Shown one piece after another: positions 8,301-12,671 of a DNA stretch of 12,671 bases. The stretch lies in contig JBLIKY010000052.1 of assembly GCA_047637535.1 (NCBI GenBank), positions 1 to 12,671 of the forward strand, written 5' to 3'. The first letter of the stretch is position 1, and each line of letters opens with the position of its first letter. This stretch comes from UBA2040 sp047637535 (GTDB lineage: Bacteria > Bacteroidota > Bacteroidia > Flavobacteriales_D > Crocinitomicaceae). Below the pieces are notes generated by a model. The model saw only the letters and a program-made list of their open reading frames with translations, searched no databases and was not told the DNA's origin. A program made the position numbers and the translations under genes.

Positions 8301-9114
8301 CACTAAGAATCAAATAAAGCTTAAGCAAGATGGGGCTTATGTAAGTCCAAGAGCTTATCAGTTTAACACCTCTACCAAAGAATTAAGTTATAATTCAACC
8401 CTCAAGCCAGGATTAAATTATTTTGAAATTGAGGCAACGAATGCTGCAGGTAGTGTTTCGGCTTCTACAAACCTTAAATACACTCCTGAAGAAATGCCAT
8501 GTGACAAACCTGGGATTTCATTTATTTCACCTGCTTCATCCGGAGAAATTGTTACCTCAGCCGAGTTTAGTTTCATGGTAAAAGTAGTTAATGTTAACGG
8601 TGGATCTGTAGAGTTTAAACTTAATGGAAATACGGTTTCCGCTATTTCAAAACCAAAAAACAATTACGAATTGACCCTCAATGTTTCAAAAGGAAACAAT
8701 GTTTTAGAGGTTACAGTAACTAACGCTTGTGGAGAAGCCTATGCATATTCATCTGTCATTTATAATGCTCCTAAACTGCCTGAAATCAGTTTGATCAAAC
8801 CGAATAATTGTCCTACTGCACTTGTTGCTGGTATTCATGATATAAGCGGTACGGTTAAAGACATGACCTCAAATTCAACACTTACCTTGTCCATCAACGG
8901 TGTAAATCAAAGATCAGTGACAACTTCTCTTTCCAATGGAGTATTGATTTTTAGTTATAATTTAAATGTGGTTTCAACAACTCAGGAATATACAGTGATG
9001 ATCATTGCCGAAAACCCGACGGGTAAATCAAAAGAGCAGTGCGTGATAACCTTTGTTGGGAGTGCTCAAGATCAACAGACCCCAAGAACAGGTCCGAGAG
9101 GTGGAGGAAGATAA
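5371..9114 (+). CDS. Exported beta-barrel protein with ten C-terminal Ig-like repeats
   Basis: The 1247-residue product starts with a Sec signal peptide (1-19; lysine, hydrophobic core, NA cleavage site before Gln20). Residues 21-267 alternate polar and hydrophobic or aromatic residues with Gly-rich turns and end in AFIRFRLDF, a typical last beta-strand with terminal Phe. I read this as a complete small outer-membrane barrel. A Thr/Glu-rich linker (268-280) leads to ten Ig-like repeats (281-1232), each beginning PPxVxFxxPS and carrying a central NG and a GxNxxE..GxNxxG strand-turn-strand. The last 14 residues are an Arg/Gly/Pro tail. No type IX secretion C-terminal domain, OmpA peptidoglycan domain, enzyme motif or plug is visible. 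A role in surface adhesion or envelope spanning is inference. The stop codon directly abuts that of the convergent truB gene. Coding is certain; function is unknown. Confidence 0.9.
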   Translation: MKNLYTILFLLFIVSGVNAQVETNYNAKWFLGFNTGVTWQTTDVENKNSGGWGLTLGKSFNYNYGRIASFDVRARFLTGSWYGQNIDTSGFQNLNEALSQGNTNYRDTFGYSVNNFQAEVYRFSLELVLHAHRIKERYRLDPYIFGGIGITWHQSFGDYLSTDTINGDQSMYEYDLNNLSKSSIKQTQDGVYETALDGNSKDKFNVNIMPSLGFGLGYQVAKAITIGVEHKTTFTGLDDFDGVRKSSKISQDLYHYSGAFIRFRLDFTEETTTAEEESQAPEVVFTQPNKSGFETTVPEYIVQANVKYVFDKENITFTQNGKVITEFFYNPKSDQFSSNVTLVPGQNVFEITGINQFGSDVEQTIVILKKEEVKTPPVAQFLQPSGNSLEVNNANFNLIGRILNITEKSQATLTVNGAVRNDFNFTASNDRVELALVLQKGNNFIELKGVNNDGEDIARTTIIYEEELGPIPIVYFTNPSNTGSKVSSASFTIRAAVKNVSSQNDIVFRQNGTVQTNFSFNPNSDALTFNSSLVAGQNIFEIIGYNDNGSASANTIVIYERNDPKPPVVNISSPNRAYYQVTESNFGFAGQVLNVTSKRQVGLKVNGAANSNFTFNTANGQVYLNLLLNEGDNTIMLIGTNNDGTDSKTVVINYKTTESVLPPKVQILDPNTNPLTVNSSRYNVRAQIEHVTLKSGVTIKVNGQNISAFNYNNGAATFSQILVDGANVIEVRGTNSAGTEQKSTTIYYRQPQQIDPPIVQFISPSRSPYSTNKPSLRHEVKVQNVENSSGIIVKLNGVSVRDFNYVPSSELLTFTANYRDGSNLIEVKGTNTAGFDQKSMTVNYDIPETQMPPTVQITNPSRYPVTVTNDKYEVEATVKNIENKNQIEVTQNGQRITSFVFNQSEREVIAEITLVEGENKIVIKATNVSGQASENTAIIKEENQTQPPVVTYTNPSQSGQTTSVNHYQILAKVFNVDTKNQIKLKQDGAYVSPRAYQFNTSTKELSYNSTLKPGLNYFEIEATNAAGSVSASTNLKYTPEEMPCDKPGISFISPASSGEIVTSAEFSFMVKVVNVNGGSVEFKLNGNTVSAISKPKNNYELTLNVSKGNNVLEVTVTNACGEAYAYSSVIYNAPKLPEISLIKPNNCPTALVAGIHDISGTVKDMTSNSTLTLSINGVNQRSVTTSLSNGVLIFSYNLNVVSTTQEYTVMIIAENPTGKSKEQCVITFVGSAQDQQTPRTGPRGGGR
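6211..9066 (+). repeat. Ten tandem Ig-like domain units of about 95 codons
   Basis: Unit starts (nt) are 6211, 6499, 6784, 7069, 7357, 7639, 7927, 8212, 8509 and 8779; lengths are 96, 95, 95, 96, 94, 96, 95, 99, 90 and 96 residues. All show xNG followed by a mostly Phe-ending hexapeptide (units 1-7), and units 1-9 show GxN in the next-to-last strand. Unit 8 has DG instead of NG, and unit 10 lacks the GxN signature. DNA identity between units is low apart from short stretches such as GTTAATGGGGCTG at 6613 and 7183, so the array is old and held at protein level. Confidence 0.9.
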
Positions 9115-9807
9115 TTAAAGCTTTTCTAAATCCTCGATGAATTGCTCAACAGTTGTGCTGTTTTGAATTGAAAACTCGCCTGAGGCAGTTCTTCTTAAAG
9201 CAATTAGGGTGCCTCCACTATTGAGTTTTTGTCCAAAATCATGAGCAATGGAACGGATATAGGTCCCCTTACTGCTTTGTATTTCAAAATCAATTTCAGG
9301 GAATCTTGAGGTTTCAATAGTCATATATTGCACCTCTATTTCATTCGGTTGTAATTCAACTTCCTTACCGGCTCGGGCTAAATCGTAGGCTCTTCTGCCA
9401 TTGACTTGTTTAGCAGAAAAAATTGGCGGTAATTGGTCTTGTACACCCTCAAAAGAAGCTCGAACATCTTCCATCATTTCCTCCGTGATGTGATCAATAG
9501 GATACTCCTTGTCAAATTCTTTCTCTAAGTCGTAAGAAGGCGTTGTTTTTCCTAATAAAATCGTTCCAGTATAGGTTTTTAAGCCTCCTTGAATGGTTTC
9601 TATGAGTTTGGTGTGTTTCCCTGAGCATAAGATTAGTAAACCCGTTGCTAGAGGATCGAGAGTACCGGCATGACCCACCTTTATTTTTTTAACGCCTAAT
9701 TTTTCTTTGATGTGCCACCTAAGTTTATTGACCACGTCAAAAGACGTCCACCTTAAAGGCTTGTCAATTATAAATGTTTTACCTTCTTGAAATTCTTCTA
9801 ACCTCAT
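9115..9807 (-). CDS. truB: tRNA pseudouridine(55) synthase TruB
   Basis: TruB converts U55 in the T-loop of most tRNAs to pseudouridine and helps tRNA folding. The 230-residue protein has the N-terminal DKPLRWTSFDVV block (15-26), the catalytic GHAGTLDPLATG block (45-56, nucleophile Asp51), the active-site Tyr79 region (KTYTG), PPIFSAKQVNGRRAYDLAR (127-145) and the substrate-binding SSKGTYIRSIAHD (178-190). It ends soon after the fold core, so it lacks the C-terminal PUA-like extension of the 314-residue E. coli enzyme; short forms are common in this phylum. It is the last gene of the ftsX operon: its ATG is one base after the uppP stop codon, which suggests translational coupling. No terminator is visible after its stop codon, which touches the stop of the convergent Ig-repeat gene. 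Confidence 0.97.
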   Translation of the reverse strand: MRLEEFQEGKTFIIDKPLRWTSFDVVNKLRWHIKEKLGVKKIKVGHAGTLDPLATGLLILCSGKHTKLIETIQGGLKTYTGTILLGKTTPSYDLEKEFDKEYPIDHITEEMMEDVRASFEGVQDQLPPIFSAKQVNGRRAYDLARAGKEVELQPNEIEVQYMTIETSRFPEIDFEIQSSKGTYIRSIAHDFGQKLNSGGTLIALRRTASGEFSIQNSTTVEQFIEDLEKL

Positions 9808-9808
9808 T

Positions 9809-10603
9809 TTACTTTAAGAAAGTCCAGATTATTGCTGCAGAACCGACGGCCAAACAGTAGTATGAGAAATATCTCAATTTGCTTTTCTTCACGAGACTTA
9901 TCATCCAAGTGCAAGCAACAATGCCGGTAATAAATGCGACTACAAAACCAATCACCATAGCTGAAACAGGAATTCCAGTAGAATCCATTTCTCCAGACAA
10001 AACATCCTTCGCAATTTTTCCAAAAATCAAGGGTACAACCATCAAGAAAGAAAATCGAGCGGCTTTCTCTCTGTCCACACCCAACAATACAGATGTTGCG
10101 ATTGTAGCTCCGGATCGTGATATCCCAGGAAGTATTGCAATGGCTTGGGCCAACCCAATAACAAAGGCATTGCCCATGCTGACCTTTTTGGTCGTTTGTT
10201 TGGCTCTATCCGCTAAAAACAAAAGCAATGCGGTAAGAAGTAGCATCGCTCCAACTAGTAAAACTGCTTCTTCAAAGAAGGATTCTATAATATCATTAAA
10301 GAAAATGCCGACTAACGCCGCAGGAATCATGGAAACAATGATTCTTAAACTAAATTGAAATTCTTCGTTGTTTTTAAACTGCAACAATCCGATAAAGATT
10401 CTTGATAAATCTTTTCTAAATACAACCACAGTACTTGTCGCGGTTGCAAAATGCAAAAGCACGGTCATAAACATCGAAGACTCTCCACTTAATTCTTGTT
10501 GAAGAATTACCTTCATCAACTCGAGATGTCCACTACTGGAAACAGGTAAAAACTCAGTTAATCCCTGTACGAGACCTAAAAGTATTGCGTCGAGAATAGA
10601 CAT
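9809..10603 (-). CDS. uppP: Undecaprenyl-diphosphatase (BacA family)
   Basis: This 264-residue integral inner-membrane enzyme removes the distal phosphate from undecaprenyl pyrophosphate, regenerating the lipid carrier used for peptidoglycan and surface glycans; overproduction confers bacitracin resistance in other bacteria. Both family signatures are present: QGLTEFLPVSSSGH (13-26, with catalytic Glu17, the Ser cluster and His26) and LPGISRSGAT (158-167, with Arg163). The rest consists of several hydrophobic segments (about 48-62, 86-101, 113-131, 146-160, 184-198, 213-236, 247-263) as expected. The gene is third in the operon, 3 nt after the DUF3098 gene and 1 nt before truB. With FtsX upstream, the context fits envelope growth during division. 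Confidence 0.97.
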   Translation of the reverse strand: MSILDAILLGLVQGLTEFLPVSSSGHLELMKVILQQELSGESSMFMTVLLHFATATSTVVVFRKDLSRIFIGLLQFKNNEEFQFSLRIIVSMIPAALVGIFFNDIIESFFEEAVLLVGAMLLLTALLLFLADRAKQTTKKVSMGNAFVIGLAQAIAILPGISRSGATIATSVLLGVDREKAARFSFLMVVPLIFGKIAKDVLSGEMDSTGIPVSAMVIGFVVAFITGIVACTWMISLVKKSKLRYFSYYCLAVGSAAIIWTFLK

Positions 10604-10606
10604 AGT

Positions 10607-10861
10607 TTAGTCCGCCTGGCTTTTTTGATGTTTCGTTTTTCTCATAATTGCAACGATCATTACAATATAACCCGCAACGATTAGCATTGGAGCTATCGTG
10701 ATGCGCAGGGTTGAGAACAACTCATCTGCGTTGAATGTAGTTGGGTCTTCAGCTCCTCCGCCTATCATACAGATAAAGCCAATAACATTTACAGCCAAAC
10801 CTATAAGTAAAAGTCTATAATTCTCAGGCTGAAAAGCGAAATGGGGTTTAATTTTCTCCAT
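10607..10861 (-). CDS. DUF3098 family small membrane protein
   Basis: The 84-residue protein has two predicted membrane helices (about 16-36 and 53-73). The connecting segment contains IGGGAEDP and ELFSTLRITIAP, and the basic cytoplasmic tail includes RKTKHQK. The N-terminal FAFQPENYRLLLIG, the GGG turn and the RITIAP block match the DUF3098 family of Bacteroidota as I know it. No function is established. It sits between ftsX (9-nt gap) and uppP (3-nt gap), an arrangement I recall from many Flavobacteriia. The conserved placement suggests, but does not prove, that it works with the FtsX or lipid-carrier machinery. Confidence 0.9.
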   Translation of the reverse strand: MEKIKPHFAFQPENYRLLLIGLAVNVIGFICMIGGGAEDPTTFNADELFSTLRITIAPMLIVAGYIVMIVAIMRKTKHQKSQAD

Positions 10862-10870
10862 ATTACAATA

Positions 10871-11761
10871 TTAGTACAAATCATCGAGTTTCATGCGCAA
10901 AAATTTGTTAAGTGCAAAAAACGTTGAAATAAAGGTAATCAGCACACCGAGTAGCATAAGACTACCAAACAAAAGTGAAAAACTGATTAGGTCAAAACTC
11001 ACCTCAAACGAGTCAACCAAGGTATTAATTGCATAAAACAAAGTGACAAGAAGCGCCATGCCCATGCAGGCAGAAAACAAGCCTTGCCAAATGGACTGCC
11101 ACAAAAACGGACGACGAATAAAACTGCCTTTAGCCCCAACAAGCTGCATGGTTTTTATGGTAAAACGTTTTGAATAAAGGGCCATTCTAATCGTATTGTT
11201 GATCATCGCTACCGCAACAATAATCAAGAGTAAAGCTACGATTAAGAAGAAAAAAACAAATTGTTTAAAGCCCAAATTGACCGATTTTACACTAGATTCA
11301 TCAAACGAAACGTCATCAATTTCTCGACTAAATTCTTCGCTTATTTTTAAAGAAATGGCTTGCATTCCTTCCAGTGTTGCGTATTTTTCTTTCGGTCTAA
11401 ACGATATTGTTGGAGGCAAAGGGTTTGAACCGTCAAATATTTTCAAGATCTCATCTGTCTTTTGACCGCTTCCACTAAATTCCTGAATGGCTTTTTCGGG
11501 AGAAACAAAAGTAACCTCGGCAAATTCTTCCCAGGTTTTCATTTTTTGTTCAATCATCTTTATATCCGCCTGATTAAACTCTGGCTTAAAAAACAAATCG
11601 CCTTGTAGGCTTTCTTTGGCTTGTCGTTGTACATTGTCCAAGCCAAAAACGCCACCAAGAACGAGGCCTATCATAAAAAGGACCAAGGAAATACCAATTA
11701 CAGTAGACACATAGCTCGTGCGAACCCCTCTCCTATTGTATCGGTCTAATATTTTGCTCAT
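10871..11761 (-). CDS. ftsX: Cell division protein FtsX
   Basis: FtsX is the membrane subunit of the FtsEX ABC-type complex, which in studied bacteria passes a cytoplasmic ATPase cycle to periplasmic peptidoglycan hydrolases at the division site. The 296-residue product has the expected topology: a basic cytoplasmic N-terminus (KILDRYNRRGVRTSY), TM1 (about 17-38), a periplasmic domain (about 40-165) with the NPLPPTISF motif (113-121), TM2 (167-188), a cytoplasmic coupling loop with MALYSKRFTIKTMQLVGAKGSFI (193-215), TM3 (221-246) and TM4 (258-284). I place the start at the ATG at 11761 (MSKILDRYNRR), not at an in-frame ATG at 11872. The longer form would add 37 hydrophobic residues foreign to the family, and its start lies next to the terminator of the preceding gene and upstream of the promoter. 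FtsE is not in this window. Confidence 0.95.
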   Translation of the reverse strand: MSKILDRYNRRGVRTSYVSTVIGISLVLFMIGLVLGGVFGLDNVQRQAKESLQGDLFFKPEFNQADIKMIEQKMKTWEEFAEVTFVSPEKAIQEFSGSGQKTDEILKIFDGSNPLPPTISFRPKEKYATLEGMQAISLKISEEFSREIDDVSFDESSVKSVNLGFKQFVFFFLIVALLLIIVAVAMINNTIRMALYSKRFTIKTMQLVGAKGSFIRRPFLWQSIWQGLFSACMGMALLVTLFYAINTLVDSFEVSFDLISFSLLFGSLMLLGVLITFISTFFALNKFLRMKLDDLY

Positions 11762-11792
11762 TATAGCGAAATTAATAAAAATGAAAACCAAA

Positions 11793-11823
11793 TAAAGGTA
11801 CAGTAATGAAAGTTTTAAGCCAA
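11793..11823 (-). promoter_or_regulatory. Promoter of the ftsX - DUF3098 - uppP - truB operon
   Basis: On the minus strand, TTG (11823-11821) is followed after exactly 20 nt by TACCTTTA (11800-11793). This fits the Bacteroidota TTG - N19-21 - TAnnTTTG pattern with one mismatch. Transcription would start near 11786, leaving a leader of about 25 nt rich in A/T without a Shine-Dalgarno sequence. It lies between the upstream terminator (11838-11869) and the chosen ftsX start, which supports both. Confidence 0.55.
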
Positions 11824-11837
11824 TTGCCGTGAACAAA

Positions 11838-11869
11838 AAAAGTTCTCCCCCCGAAGGAAAAGAACTTTT
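11838..11869 (-). terminator. Strong intrinsic terminator with UUCG tetraloop
   Basis: Read on the minus strand, AAAAGUUCU plus UUUCC pairs with GGGGG plus AGAACUUUU around a UUCG loop: 14 continuous base pairs, three of them G-U, with a stable C(UUCG)G cap. A run of seven U (11841-11835) starts inside the stem and continues past it. It begins 24 nt after the stop codon of the outer-membrane protein gene. On the plus strand the three wobble pairs become C-A mismatches, so the signal is specific for leftward transcription. Confidence 0.88.
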
Positions 11870-11893
11870 CATAATGTTGTATATCTATTTGTC

Positions 11894-12520
11894 TTAGAAA
11901 TTCAATGGAATTCTAATACCTGCATCGATTTGAGCGAATGCACCGAAGCTTACGCTTACCGCTTCTCCATTAGCTTGGTTAGCTGGAAGACCGACGCTTG
12001 CATCAAAGAAAACAGAACCGAATCCTATGTTGTATTCTGCACCTAAATGAGCTGACAAACCAAAACCAGAGATGAACTCCTTTTCGTCTTCTCGTTCCAC
12101 GAAAGCATCATCTCCATGTTGTTCGTACTCAGTTTTAGCTGTAGCACCAATAAAAGAAGCAGCTGCACCTCCATAAACACCAAAGGTTTCCTCAGTACCT
12201 CCTACAAAGTAATATCTTGCTCCTACTTGAATATTAAAGATTTTAAACTTACTTGTAGCGTCAATTTCTTTCAAACCAAATCCATCTTTAGACTGTACAG
12301 AGGATGTTCCCTCCATTTTCCCACCTGGGTAAAAGTTAACCGCACCATAGGCCATAATTTTGTCGCTTTGTTCATAAAAACCTTTAATACCAAATCCAGG
12401 ACTAGAAGTGTAGCCTAAAAAATTAAAGTAGGAAAGTTGGGCACCACCACTAATTTGAGATTGTGCAGAAAAGCATAGACACAGGGATAATCCTGCGATT
12501 AGTAAATTCATCTTTTTCAT
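11894..12520 (-). CDS. Outer-membrane beta-barrel protein (porin-like family)
   Basis: The 208-residue product has a Sec signal peptide (KK start, hydrophobic core 6-17, probable AQS cleavage before Gln22). It then shows alternating amphipathic strands with Gly/aromatic patterns: SGGAQLSYFNFLGY, GFGIKGFYE, IMAYGAVNFYP, FNIQVGARYYF, FGVYGGAAASFIG, LSAHLGAEYNI and AFAQIDAGIRIPLNF. The final Phe208 in a beta-strand is the classic barrel-insertion signal. This fits a small eight-stranded barrel. A charged segment at about 129-149 (many Glu, Asp and Lys) is probably a surface loop. The two cysteines are in the signal peptide, with no proper lipobox (Leu before Cys). No substrate or partner can be named. 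It is monocistronic: its own terminator follows, and an unusual repeat-bearing leader precedes it. Confidence 0.88.
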   Translation of the reverse strand: MKKMNLLIAGLSLCLCFSAQSQISGGAQLSYFNFLGYTSSPGFGIKGFYEQSDKIMAYGAVNFYPGGKMEGTSSVQSKDGFGLKEIDATSKFKIFNIQVGARYYFVGGTEETFGVYGGAAASFIGATAKTEYEQHGDDAFVEREDEKEFISGFGLSAHLGAEYNIGFGSVFFDASVGLPANQANGEAVSVSFGAFAQIDAGIRIPLNF

Positions 12521-12526
12521 TGAAAA

Positions 12527-12558
12527 ATTGTTAAATAGTTAAATTGTTAAATTGTTAA
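12527..12558 (-). repeat. Four-copy 8-bp tandem repeat just upstream of a start codon
   Basis: The minus-strand unit TTAACAAT occurs four times without gaps; one copy (12535-12542) differs by one base (TTAACTAT). Only six bases separate the array from the ATG of the barrel protein, so it occupies the ribosome-entry part of the leader. An inverted single copy lies at 12637-12644. Confidence 0.9.
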
Positions 12559-12615
12559 TATAGTTTAAGTCGTAATTTCATAGTGGATCAATTCTAATCG
12601 CTCAACGACGTAGTA

Positions 12616-12648
12616 AAAATATAAATACTTTTTAATTTAACAATTCAA
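12616..12648 (-). promoter_or_regulatory. Possible promoter of the outer-membrane barrel gene
   Basis: On the minus strand TATATTTT (12623-12616) has one mismatch to TAnnTTTG. TTG triplets lie 22 nt (12648-12646) and 17 nt (12643-12641) upstream of it. It would give a leader of roughly 85-90 nt that includes the octamer array. The region is so AT-rich that chance matches are likely. Confidence 0.3.
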
Positions 12649-12671
12649 TATTTGTTTTTTTTTAACAAATC

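Noticed and set aside
9879..10358. 159-codon plus-strand open frame
   Set aside because: It is the antisense of uppP, whose membrane topology and both signature motifs are clear; the antisense product has no coherent features.
11762..11872. In-frame N-terminal extension of FtsX by 37 residues (ATG at 11872)
   Set aside because: It would add an extra hydrophobic segment not found in the family, and its start codon lies upstream of both the terminator hairpin and the best promoter; MSKILDRYNRR at 11761 is the typical FtsX start.
12527..12644. Octamer copies in opposite orientation as a long-range inverted repeat or integration site
   Set aside because: Only 8 AT-rich bases are shared across an 80-bp gap, with no recombinase gene or tRNA nearby.

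Overview
This is an AT-rich chromosomal window from a member of the Bacteroidota, most likely a marine or freshwater Flavobacteriales-type bacterium. The evidence is the gene content (a DUF6503-like protein, a short YgjV-like protein, a DUF3098 protein between ftsX and uppP, and a TruB without its C-terminal extension). Start codons lack Shine-Dalgarno sequences, and several promoters resemble the Bacteroidota pattern TTG - about 20 nt - TAnnTTTG. I see no mobile element, CRISPR array, tRNA or rRNA.

Left part, plus strand (1-5287): the 3' part of a DUF6503-like gene, a 72-residue YgjV-like membrane protein, cysS (cysteinyl-tRNA synthetase) and polA (DNA polymerase I with all three activities intact). 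These are mostly housekeeping genes.

Middle, plus strand (5371-9114): the most unusual gene, encoding a 1247-residue exported protein. A signal peptide is followed by an N-terminal outer-membrane beta-barrel that appears to close at Phe267, an acidic linker, ten Ig-like repeats of about 95 residues, and a short Arg/Gly/Pro tail. The repeats fall into subtypes that suggest duplication of a two-domain unit. The only four cysteines in the protein lie in the last two repeats. The layout resembles inverse autotransporters (intimin/invasin) or an OmpA-like protein with a very long periplasmic arm. The sequence alone does not decide between them.

Right part, minus strand (11823 down to 9115): a compact four-gene operon, ftsX - DUF3098 gene - uppP - truB, with gaps of 9, 3 and 1 nt and a good promoter before ftsX. 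It joins a divisome/cell-wall regulator, undecaprenyl-pyrophosphate recycling and tRNA pseudouridine-55 synthesis. Its last stop codon directly abuts the stop codon of the Ig-repeat gene. Farther right, also on the minus strand, a 208-residue outer-membrane beta-barrel gene (11894-12520) ends in a strong UUCG-capped intrinsic terminator. Its start codon is preceded by a four-copy 8-bp tandem repeat.
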